From Planctomycetota bacterium (GTDB lineage Bacteria; Planctomycetota; JAJSAM01; JAJVHW01), in contig JAJRPF010000047.1 of assembly GCA_024280885.1 (NCBI GenBank), forward strand, positions 47,804 through 111,803: DNA of 64,000 bases, read 5' to 3'. Shown piece after piece: positions 11,283 through 21,298 of this stretch. Both the position numbers and the translations under genes were made by a program. Each line of letters starts with the position of its first letter. Position 1 is the stretch's first letter. The notes under the pieces were generated by a model. That model made no database searches. It saw only the letters and a list, made by a program, of their open reading frames with translations, and was not told the DNA's origin.

Positions 11283-13483
11283 ACATGACACAGTCGTACG
11301 AGCGGATCTACTTCTCCGATTGCCTTGTGACGTCGCCCGCCCACGCGACCTTCTCCGAGGACAAATTCGACCGCACGACGGATCTCTACCTGGCGCTCGT
11401 TCCGACGCTCTTCAACTCCGTCGGTTCCTCGAACAGCGAGACCATGGCGATCACGAAGATGATGATCGTCGGTGGTTATCTGCCGCCGGAGACCAAGCGC
11501 ATCCTGAAGCGTAACGGTCTCTACCCGGCGGCACTCCTCTACATGTGGAAGGCGTCGCTGCCCTATGACGTGCCGTACGCGCACGAACTCCGCCAGCGCG
11601 TCGCGTATCGTGCGCTGGGTGACGAGAAGCAGCATGTGGGCAAGTACGGGCACGCGGGCAGCGAGCGCGGCAACATGAGCCTTCAGTTCCATAAGTACGA
11701 CGAGATCGCCCACATGCGGAACATGATCGCGATGGCGCAGGCGATGACCGTCCTGCCGCCCGAGGCGATCCTCGACAAGATCGAGGTCACCGGCGGCAAG
11801 CAGGTCTATGGCCTGAAGAAGACGGCGCTCATCCTGCAGGAGCCGGATCAGGAGATCACCATCAAGCTCTCCTCCGCTGCGTCCTACGACCTGGCCGGAC
11901 GTCCGCTCACGATGCGCTGGAAGTTGCTCTACGGCAATCACGCGACGACCTGCGAACCGGGCGAAGAAGACGGCTCGTGGATCATCCGGGTGCCGTGGGA
12001 TGCAACGCTGTCCGAGGGGCGCACTGCTCTCGCGCTCGTCGCGAACAACGGCGAGTACGACAGCAACCCAGCCATCGTGAACATCTTCCGCAAGTTCCAG
12101 GACATTCCGCCGAACGGGCAGTCACCTGGGGGCTACGCCTACAACCCGCCGACCGCCAATCGCCGCCCTGTGATCCTCGACCTGCAGGACCAGCGGGTCA
12201 CTCCCGGCGAGACCGTCAGCATCGCGTTGCGCGCCGTCGATCCCGAGGGCCAGCCCGTGCGCTTCTACAAGCGTGCAGGTGAGCCAGGCGAGTTGGACGG
12301 CAACCTCTTCACGTTCAAGGTTCCGAGCGGCGCCGACGCCAAGCACACGGTCACGTTCATGGCGTCCGACGCGACGGCCGGGAACAGCTACTCCGCGAAG
12401 CAGATCCACTTCGAGACGAAGCCCGAGGTCTTCGCGCACATCGAGACCAAGGCGAAGACGTTGATTGGCGCCGCGCCGTTCACCGTCGAGGTGTCGAGCA
12501 AGGGCTCGTCGGCGTCCGGCGGCGAGTTGGAACTCGGTTGGGAGTTCTACCTTCCGACTTCCAAGCGCAAGGCGGGCGACTGGAAGAAGATGGTGCATGG
12601 CAATACGGCCAAGCACACGTTCGAGAAGCCGGGTCTCTACGAGATCGCGCTCACCGCCCGGAGCGGCAAGGTCTCGGATCGCGAGACGCTGAGCGTCTGG
12701 GTGACGAAGGGCGATCCGCCGAAACCGGTCGGCGGCGTCGTGGTCGAGGGCAACGGCGCACGCATCGCGGACGGCGACGACGTCGCCTCGGCGTTCGATC
12801 ACACGGACTTCGGAGCCGTGGACGAGAGCGGGACCGTCACACGCGAATTCGAACTCATCTCGCGCGACAAGGACGATCTCTCGTGTTCGTCACGGACAGT
12901 CCGAATCAGTGGCGATCACGCATCCGAATTCAAGGTGGTCCGTGCGCCGCGCAAGACCATCGCGGCCGGCGGCTACGGCACGTTCACGATCGAGTTCCGT
13001 CCGCGTGGCGGCGGCACGCGCATGGCGACGGTCACGGTCAACGCCGGCGGGTCGAAGATCCGCTTCGCCATCGCTGGCAAGGCGTCGCAGGATCAGGCGC
13101 AGATCGACGCTGCCGCGTCTGGCCCATGGATCGCCGCCAAGTCGCTCGCCGACGCGCGCAAGTGGAAGACGGCCGAAGCAGCCCTCGCGAAGTTCGTCGA
13201 CGAGTGGCCGGGCGCGACCGTGACCCCCGAGGCGACGCAGCTCCTGGAGCGCATCCGCACCGATCCCGAGATATTGAAGGAGGTCTCCGACGCAGCCGAT
13301 GCCGTCACGGCGAAGAAGGACCTCGCGAAGCAATCCAAGCGCGCGAAGTCTCTCCTCAGCATGGCCGAGAACTCGCTCTCCTCCGGTCGCAAGGATCTCG
13401 CCAAGCAGTACTGGGAAGAGATCCTCGCGAAGTACCCCAACACCCCGCAGGCCGTCGAGGCGAAGCGACTGCTGGGCCGCTGA
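11249..13483 (+). CDS. 3' part of the frameshifted secreted protein; PKD/Ig-like and TPR-like C-terminus
   Basis: The first ATG in this frame is 11249, but good coding sequence (RHNFVHQSTTG) already starts near 11213. There is no signal peptide or ribosome-binding site, so this is read as a continuation of the upstream hydrolase gene. It contains an uncharacterised region (YERIYFSDCLVTS..., MWKASLPYDVPYAHELR), an Ig/cadherin-like segment (RPVILDLQDQRVTPGETVSIALRAVD), a PKD-like segment and an ASPM/abnormal-spindle-like Ig stretch (FGAVDESGTVTREFEL, SGDHASEFKVV). The end is lysine-rich and helical (AKQYWEEILAKYPNTPQAVEAKRLLGR), like a TPR. As a whole it resembles large secreted planctomycete-type proteins. 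Confidence 0.65.
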   Translation: MAHTITNGYGVNMTQSYERIYFSDCLVTSPAHATFSEDKFDRTTDLYLALVPTLFNSVGSSNSETMAITKMMIVGGYLPPETKRILKRNGLYPAALLYMWKASLPYDVPYAHELRQRVAYRALGDEKQHVGKYGHAGSERGNMSLQFHKYDEIAHMRNMIAMAQAMTVLPPEAILDKIEVTGGKQVYGLKKTALILQEPDQEITIKLSSAASYDLAGRPLTMRWKLLYGNHATTCEPGEEDGSWIIRVPWDATLSEGRTALALVANNGEYDSNPAIVNIFRKFQDIPPNGQSPGGYAYNPPTANRRPVILDLQDQRVTPGETVSIALRAVDPEGQPVRFYKRAGEPGELDGNLFTFKVPSGADAKHTVTFMASDATAGNSYSAKQIHFETKPEVFAHIETKAKTLIGAAPFTVEVSSKGSSASGGELELGWEFYLPTSKRKAGDWKKMVHGNTAKHTFEKPGLYEIALTARSGKVSDRETLSVWVTKGDPPKPVGGVVVEGNGARIADGDDVASAFDHTDFGAVDESGTVTREFELISRDKDDLSCSSRTVRISGDHASEFKVVRAPRKTIAAGGYGTFTIEFRPRGGGTRMATVTVNAGGSKIRFAIAGKASQDQAQIDAAASGPWIAAKSLADARKWKTAEAALAKFVDEWPGATVTPEATQLLERIRTDPEILKEVSDAADAVTAKKDLAKQSKRAKSLLSMAENSLSSGRKDLAKQYWEEILAKYPNTPQAVEAKRLLGR

Positions 13484-13515
13484 CACGCGCCGCGTTGGTG
13501 CCGCCTCTTATTGTC

Positions 13516-14223
13516 TCAAGACCCGAGAACGTCCTCGCGTGACGGCAGACGGTCCGGAGGAGGACCTGGATCGGGATTGAAAGCCCATTCGTCCACGAGT
13601 TGCTCGGCGCGGGAACCAAGCGCGAATGGGAAGCCCCCACGTCGAGCGCGCTCCATCACGACATCGACATACTCCAACTCAGCCGTTGGGCCGACCTCGC
13701 GCCAACCGTGAAACCGCAGACCGATCCGGGACAGCCCCGTGCTCGCGAGCCCGTTGAGTGCGCGCGCCACACCTGCCCCGACAGCATCCTCGGTGGCGTT
13801 CACGACAGCACCTGGCGAATGACCGAGTCGCCTGCAGCTCCGCCGAAATGGGAACAGAACATTGATCACGTCTCGGTAGTCCCAGAACTCGTCGATCAAC
13901 GCAAACGCGACCACGACGCAGCCAAGGTGATCCACTTGATTACGCCGCACCGCCTCTTCCGCCGCAGCATGCATGAAGTGGCAGAAGTGCTGCAGCCAGC
14001 CGCGGCGGCAGTACCGCGCAACCACTGCCTGCTCGTCAGTGGATAGCGCGCCGTACGTCGCGCACAATTGGCGCGCCGGTCCGATGCCCACGCGACGCCA
14101 TGCAAAATGAGTTAGCCGTGGCGCGTCTGCCGGTCCCCACACGTCCGCTAATTCGGTCAACACGGAGTCAACCGACAGAGTTTCCGGCGTCGGGAGCACG
14201 CTCAGCGGTCCACGAGTTGGCAC
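13516..14223 (-). CDS. Hypothetical protein, 235 residues
   Basis: No family is recognised. The frame opens with GTG at 14223 and has plausible composition throughout, including an aromatic- and Cys-containing helical stretch (RRGWLQHFCHFMHAAAEEAVRRNQ), IDEFWDYRDVINVLFPFRR and a proline-rich C-terminus (NPDPGPPPDRLPS). No signal peptide or membrane helix is seen, so it is probably cytoplasmic. Its GTG overlaps by one base the TAG of a possible upstream small frame. It is convergent with the frameshifted secreted-protein gene ending at 13483. Confidence 0.6.
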   Translation of the reverse strand: MPTRGPLSVLPTPETLSVDSVLTELADVWGPADAPRLTHFAWRRVGIGPARQLCATYGALSTDEQAVVARYCRRGWLQHFCHFMHAAAEEAVRRNQVDHLGCVVVAFALIDEFWDYRDVINVLFPFRRSCRRLGHSPGAVVNATEDAVGAGVARALNGLASTGLSRIGLRFHGWREVGPTAELEYVDVVMERARRGGFPFALGSRAEQLVDEWAFNPDPGPPPDRLPSREDVLGS

Positions 14224-14636
14224 TACTTCTCCACGTCTCCGCCCCCTCCTCTGCGTTCGTCGCCGTAAGCGCGGGCGGTGTACCGAGACCCCGCGTACCG
14301 AGTGTACAGAGACCGGTGAAGATCAGCACACGGTGTCGGTTCCACATGTCCCTCGTAAGACGCCTGCGCGTCGCATTCCGTCCGCCGCTCGAGGGGGACC
14401 TCGGGGCGCACGCGCGAGAACGTGCCGCCGTCCCCGGTCGGTTGCGGAGCGACGATGTCGCTTGTCGAGGCCAGGTGGCCCACAGACGCCCACGGAGGGT
14501 ACGCTCCAAGCCCCGAGGCCCTCTCCAGGCAGATCGAGGACGAAGCGCGCGCCGGGCCTCGTTGGTACCGGACGAGCGCCGCACAGTGTTCGGGAGTCTC
14601 CGGTCGCGATCCCGGCGCAAGGGGGCCGCGACTCAA
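14223..14636 (-). CDS. Possible small hypothetical protein
   Basis: The 409-base stretch between the two neighbouring genes holds one minus-strand frame of 137 residues with a TTG start at 14636 and a TAG that overlaps the GTG of the next gene (TAGTG). Composition is not obviously non-coding (TPEHCAALVRYQRG, RRTECDAQASYEGHVEP), and third codon positions are GC-rich. However, there is no ATG, no Shine-Dalgarno sequence and no recognised domain. It could be real, a decayed gene or chance. Confidence 0.28.
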   Translation of the reverse strand: MSRGPLAPGSRPETPEHCAALVRYQRGPARASSSICLERASGLGAYPPWASVGHLASTSDIVAPQPTGDGGTFSRVRPEVPLERRTECDAQASYEGHVEPTPCADLHRSLYTRYAGSRYTARAYGDERRGGGGDVEK

Positions 14637-15727
14637 GGGATCGTGGTCTTGAACCTGTTGCTGGCGTCGATATCGTTCTGACCAGTTGACCGGTTCTCAA
14701 GATCGACACCTTTGCTGCGCGAAGCCCTGTTGTTGCGGAGCGTATTCTGACTCGCAGATTGATCGAGGAAGAAGCCGCTCTCGTCGGAGCGGATTGCCTT
14801 GCAGCCCTCGACGAGGCTGTCCGTCGCACCGCGCAAGTCGAACCCGTTGTCGTTGCTGCGGATCGATTTGCAGTTCCGCAGGATCACGTTGTTCGCACCT
14901 TCGATCTCGAGGCCCGAGTCGCCCGAATTGACCGCCGTGCAGTTCTCCAGGACGGAGTCGTCGCCTTCGACGTCGAAGCCGTCGGCGTCCGCGTTCGTCG
15001 TCTTGCATCGGGTCGCGGTCGTCCTCGGACCGAAGAACTCGAAGCCCTCGTCAGCGGAGTTCTTTGTCGTGCAGCGATCGAACGTGACCGGTCCCGGTGA
15101 CCGCGCGCTGTGCTCGAATCCGTCGTCCCCGGCGTTCGTCACGCGGCACTTCGACACGGTCACGTCCGAGCCTTCAACGTCCACCCCGTCCTCTTCGCAG
15201 TTCTTGATCTTCACGCGGGTCACCTCGCCGCCCCTCACGTTGGATTCGCCCTCCTCACCGAACGAGATGCCGTCTCCGCCACAGTTGCTCACCTTGCCTC
15301 TCACCACGCGGATGTCGCTGCCGCCGGCAACGCGGACGGCGTCGTCGGAGCAGTCCTTGACAGAAAACTTCTCAAGGCGCGCGCCCGCACAGTTCTGAAG
15401 ATCGAACCCGGTCCTCCCACCTCGCACGCGGAGGTTCTGCACCACCAGGTTCGTGCAGTTCGTTGCGGTGAGGCCCGTGCCCGTTGGACGGAGCGTCACG
15501 GCGCCCTTTCCCAGAAGCGTGAGGTTCGTGCGGCCCGTGACGACCACGTCCTCGACGTAGTTCCCACCCTTGATCTCGATCACGTCGCCGTCGCTGGACT
15601 GGAGCACGGCCTCCTGGATCGTCGGCTGGTCCTTCGGGACCCGGATGGTGCCCGCCCACGCCGGGCCGATCAGCGTGAAGACCAACGTCGTAGCCGCCGC
15701 TGCTGCCAATGCTCTCTTGAGACACAT
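14633..15727 (-). CDS. Secreted right-handed parallel beta-helix repeat protein
   Basis: The 364-residue protein has a signal peptide (MCLKRALAAAAATTLVFTL..., cleavage near PAWA-GTI), then GTIRVPKDQPTIQEAV, typical of the start of pectate-lyase/NosD-like beta-helices. About a dozen rungs of 20-24 residues follow, repeating N-C-x-D-D-G-(I/F/V) style motifs (NCGGDGISF, NCEEDGVDVEG, NADADGFDVEG, NSGDSGLEIEG). ATG 15727 is chosen because GGGAGGTGACAGG precedes it; an upstream in-frame GTG/TTG extension has no signal. The many acidic and Asn/Cys turn residues suggest ion binding or surface adhesion rather than an identified enzyme; no catalytic triad is apparent. Confidence 0.85.
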   Translation of the reverse strand: MCLKRALAAAAATTLVFTLIGPAWAGTIRVPKDQPTIQEAVLQSSDGDVIEIKGGNYVEDVVVTGRTNLTLLGKGAVTLRPTGTGLTATNCTNLVVQNLRVRGGRTGFDLQNCAGARLEKFSVKDCSDDAVRVAGGSDIRVVRGKVSNCGGDGISFGEEGESNVRGGEVTRVKIKNCEEDGVDVEGSDVTVSKCRVTNAGDDGFEHSARSPGPVTFDRCTTKNSADEGFEFFGPRTTATRCKTTNADADGFDVEGDDSVLENCTAVNSGDSGLEIEGANNVILRNCKSIRSNDNGFDLRGATDSLVEGCKAIRSDESGFFLDQSASQNTLRNNRASRSKGVDLENRSTGQNDIDASNRFKTTIP

Positions 15728-15950
15728 CCTGTCACCTCCCGAAGCGAGCCTGTGGGGCCGCGCGGCGCGGCGCAAGCCTCGCGTCCGCGCCGAGCCTCTT
15801 CCGGGAGGGCTCGGGACAAGAACCGGCACAGTGCACGATCGCCGCTGTCGCTCCGATCCGACCGAAGCGCCTCGTCATCACTCCCGCGGGCCCGATCGCC
15901 GCCGAGAACGCCAACGCTGCATTTCCCGATTGCGATCGCCAATTCTCCGC

Positions 15951-15982
15951 TTGACCTTGCACCCAGGTGCAAGCCGTAGACT
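15951..15982 (+). promoter_or_regulatory. MerR-type promoter/operator, site 1
   Basis: -35 TTGACC (15951-15956) and -10 TAGACT (15977-15982) are separated by 20 bp, the overlong spacing that MerR-family activators correct by DNA distortion. The spacer holds a perfect dyad, CTTGCACC-CA-GGTGCAAG. The rest of the 334-bp divergent region 15728-16061 shows no gene. The site points at the CopZ-like/selenoprotein operon starting at 16062. A second site with identical -35, -10 and spacer length lies upstream of merR at 25038, so the merR product at 25092 is the likely regulator. Confidence 0.85.
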
Positions 15983-16061
15983 GACTCTTTCGCTTCGGAC
16001 CGAGACCGAAGGCGTCCGGCACGACGACCGCGACGCATGCAGCAGGGAGTACGGTGACCCG

Positions 16062-16565
16062 ATGACGCGCCCCACATGCCCGAGCAGTGGACAGTCCGGC
16101 CGAGCGGTTGCGCTGGTGACGCTCGAGCGCTTGCTGCTGCCAGGACGAGTTGCGGGTGTCGCGGGGCGCGACTGGCTCTTCTGCGACAGCCCGGATTGCG
16201 ACGTCGTGTACTTCACGGAGGGTGACTGTGATGCGTCTGGCGTGTCCGGCGTATCCGGCGCGACGCGTGTGCGTGCGGATCTCTCGGTTCGCGTCGGTGT
16301 GAAGGAGAGGCAGGCGCCGCGGCCTCTCTGCTACTGCTTCGGGCATACTGCGGAAAGCATCCGAGCGGAGTTCGAACGGACGGGCACTTCGACCGTGCTT
16401 GCGTCCGTCAGTGAACAAATGAAGGCCGGCGCGTGTTCGTGCGACGTCATGAACCCCAGCGGGAACTGTTGCTTCGGTGATCTGCGGCGCGAAGTGGCGC
16501 TCGTGCTCGATAGCGCAGCGCACTCCGGAGCCGCTCTGGCGATCGATGAAGGAGAGCAAGAATGA
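16062..16565 (+). CDS. CopZ-type [2Fe-2S]/zinc metallochaperone domain protein
   Basis: The 167-residue cytoplasmic protein matches the N-terminal domain of Archaeoglobus-type CopZ: a Cys-containing start (PTCPSSGQSG), DWLFCDSPDCDVVYF, then CYCFGHT and CSCDVMNPSGNCCFGDL, the BFD-like [2Fe-2S] ligand pattern. In CopZ this domain is fused to a metal-binding HMA domain. Here the HMA function is encoded by the next gene, whose ATG overlaps this TGA (ATGA). One expected N-terminal Cys appears to be Ser (CPSSG rather than CPxCG), so the mononuclear Zn site may be altered. It is first in the operon behind the MerR-type promoter at 15951. Probable role: redox-active or iron-sulfur-linked handling of soft metal ions. 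Confidence 0.85.
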   Translation: MTRPTCPSSGQSGRAVALVTLERLLLPGRVAGVAGRDWLFCDSPDCDVVYFTEGDCDASGVSGVSGATRVRADLSVRVGVKERQAPRPLCYCFGHTAESIRAEFERTGTSTVLASVSEQMKAGACSCDVMNPSGNCCFGDLRREVALVLDSAAHSGAALAIDEGEQE

Positions 16566-17704
16566 GCATCGGACTTCCGGCCTGGCGAGAGAGTCTCCGC
16601 GTGCTGGCATTGATCGGCGTCGGTCTCGGAGCGACGACACTTGAGGCGTGCGGCTCGTCCGAGGACGGCGTCGCAGGATCGGCTGGTGACGCGAGCGGGA
16701 CTTCCGCCGGGACGTCCGCCGACGTCACTTCCTCGAAGACGCAGGTGCGCACGTTGGTGGTGCAGGTCGCTGGCATGAAGAAGAGCAAGGGTGGTTCGAC
16801 CTGAATGACCTGACCCGATCGGGTTGTAGCGGCCCTGGAAGGGCTGCAAGGTGTGGAGAAGGTCGAGCTGGATCTGAGCAACGATCTCTTCCGTGTGACG
16901 ATCGCGCGGGAAGGGCCTGACGACGTGAACGTGATCGCGACGATCGACGCGACGGGGTTCACTGCAACGACGTTCTCGGGCAAATTCTATGTCCATCACG
17001 GCGATCAGCCTGCGCCGCGCGGCGACGCGGTTCCTGCGCCCATACACGATGCTCTTGAGCGGGCGCGCGCGGAGGGCAAGCTCGTTCTCGTCGACTTCTT
17101 CGCCGAGTGGTGCGGCCCCTGCAAGCGCATGGAGGCGGAGGTGTACTCCGACCCGCGCGTTGCCGCGGTCCTTGCGGAGCGCTACGTGTTATTGAAGGTC
17201 GATACGGACGAATACCCGGCTGCCGGCAAGCCCTATCGCGTGACGGGCATCCCGGACGCTCGACTGCTGGCGGCCGATGGTCGTCAGGTGGGGCGGATCT
17301 TCGGCTTTCAGCCCGTCGAGGCCGTCCTCGAATTGCTGGCAGCCGCCGAGAAGAACGCAGGCCTCACGCCCCTTGATTCGGTTCCCGCTCCCGCCGCAGT
17401 CGTAGCGAATACGCCCGTCCCCACACCGCCCCCTGAGGACGCGCCACCGCCGGTGGCCGCGAAGTCGCGCACGGTCCTCCAGGTCGAAGGCATGACCTGA
17501 CCCGATGGTTGAGGCACTCCGGTGCGACGGGCCCTGGAAGGGCTCGAAGGTGTGACCAAGGTCAGCATGCGGTTCGACGACACGCAATTCGACGTCGATC
17601 ACGACGGGAACGTGACGTCGGCAGCGATGATCGCGGCGGTGGACGCCGCTGGCTTCAAGGCCTGGATGGTGTCCGAGGGTGAGGCCCCGATCGACGTGAA
17701 GTGA
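16562..17704 (+). CDS. Selenocysteine-containing HMA-thioredoxin-HMA lipoprotein (four in-frame TGA)
   Basis: One frame of 381 codons is interrupted only by TGA at 16802, 16811, 17498 and 17510 (residues 81, 84, 313, 317). The N-terminus is a lipoprotein-like signal (LGATTLEAC). The first HMA-like domain (about 68-140) reads STUMTUPDRVVAALEGLQGV and carries UxxU where MerP/HMA has CxxC. A thioredoxin-like domain (about 155-265) has active site WCGPC (184-187). A Pro-rich linker leads to a second HMA domain (about 305-380): VEGMTUPDGUGTPVRRALEGLEGV; its last U aligns with the second HMA Cys, but the spacing is UxxxU. The ATG overlaps the stop of the CopZ-like gene. Sec at soft-metal ligand sites predicts very tight Hg(II)-type binding, and the thioredoxin domain could keep the selenols reduced (inference). 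Protein-level Sec insertion is not proven; the alternative is a Cys-to-stop pseudogene. Confidence 0.85.
16811..16847 (+). promoter_or_regulatory. SECIS-like hairpin downstream of the first TGA pair
   Basis: Fifteen nucleotides after the TGA at 16811-16813, GCGGCCC (16829-16835) pairs with GGGCTGC (16841-16847; one G-U) around loop TGGAA. The same loop, a 7-bp stem and the same 15-nt spacing recur after TGA 17510. Bacterial SECIS elements are mRNA hairpins just 3' of the UGA, within coding sequence, that recruit SelB. Confidence 0.55.
17510..17546 (+). promoter_or_regulatory. SECIS-like hairpin downstream of the second TGA pair
   Basis: CGGGCCC (17528-17534) pairs with GGGCTCG (17540-17546; one G-U) around TGGAA, 15 nt after the TGA at 17510-17512. 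Because it matches the hairpin at 16829 in loop, stem length and position, it may reflect either a functional SECIS or shared ancestry of the two HMA domains (LEGL codons). Confidence 0.5.
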
Positions 17705-17728
17705 CGCGCGGGGCAGCGCGTCACTTCA
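17697..17728 (+). terminator. Bidirectional terminator between convergent metal operons
   Basis: A perfect 13-bp inverted repeat (17697-17709 with 17716-17728, loop GGGGCA) overlaps the TGA that ends the selenoprotein gene at 17702-17704. It lies before the convergent lipoprotein gene ending at 17775. It has no U run but is very stable. Confidence 0.65.
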
Positions 17729-17774
17729 GCAGTCAACGGGTGCGCTACGAGTGGGTTGATCCGGGCGCGGAGCT

Positions 17775-18125
17775 CTACTTGTCGCCTGCGCCGGCAGGCT
17801 TCTTCGCCTTCAAGGTCGCCTCGAGACTCGGATCGCATTGGAGGCACTGCGACGTGGGCAGCTTGTGCTCGCCGCACCAATCGCCCTTGGCCTTGAACTC
17901 CTCGACGAGGGTGTCGTTGCAGCGCGTGCAGGCCGACTCCGGCACGCCGTGCTCGGGGCACCAGTCCAGGATCTCCTTCTTCTTGAGCAGTGGCTTCTTC
18001 GGGGCGTCCGCAGCGGGCGCGTCGCCGCCGTCGGTAGCCGGCGGCGTGCTTTCTCCGCAGCCGACTGCGAGAGTGAGGACGGCACCGATGGCCAGGGCTG
18101 AAACGAGTGATCGGATTGTGGTCAT
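17775..18125 (-). CDS. Small metal-binding lipoprotein with two WC-EH-C-C motifs
   Basis: The 116-residue protein has a lipoprotein signal (MTTIRSLVSALAIGAVLTLAVGC) and two copies of a cysteine/histidine motif: DWCPEHGVPESACTRC and DWCGEHKLPTSQCLQC. The same motif occurs three times in the adaptor protein at 21299-23053, so it probably hands a metal to, or buffers metal for, that pump, as CusF does in copper efflux. ATG 18125 has AAGGGA upstream. It is the last gene of the operon arsR-type regulator, outer-membrane factor, adaptor, RND pump, lipoprotein; it follows the pump stop by 26 bp. The motif family itself is not one I can name. Confidence 0.85.
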   Translation of the reverse strand: MTTIRSLVSALAIGAVLTLAVGCGESTPPATDGGDAPAADAPKKPLLKKKEILDWCPEHGVPESACTRCNDTLVEEFKAKGDWCGEHKLPTSQCLQCDPSLEATLKAKKPAGAGDK

Positions 18126-18151
18126 GGTCGTTCCCTTTCGCGGGGAGAGGT

Positions 18152-21277
<3,126 letters not shown>

Positions 21278-21298
21278 GGAGTTTCCTGTGCCCTCGCG

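Noticed and set aside
16562..17704. Reading this as three separate small genes (16562-16804, 16853-17500, 17522-17704)
   Set aside because: All share one frame, only TGA separates them, the TGAs sit on HMA ligand positions, and the later pieces lack ribosome-binding sites and start inside a domain.
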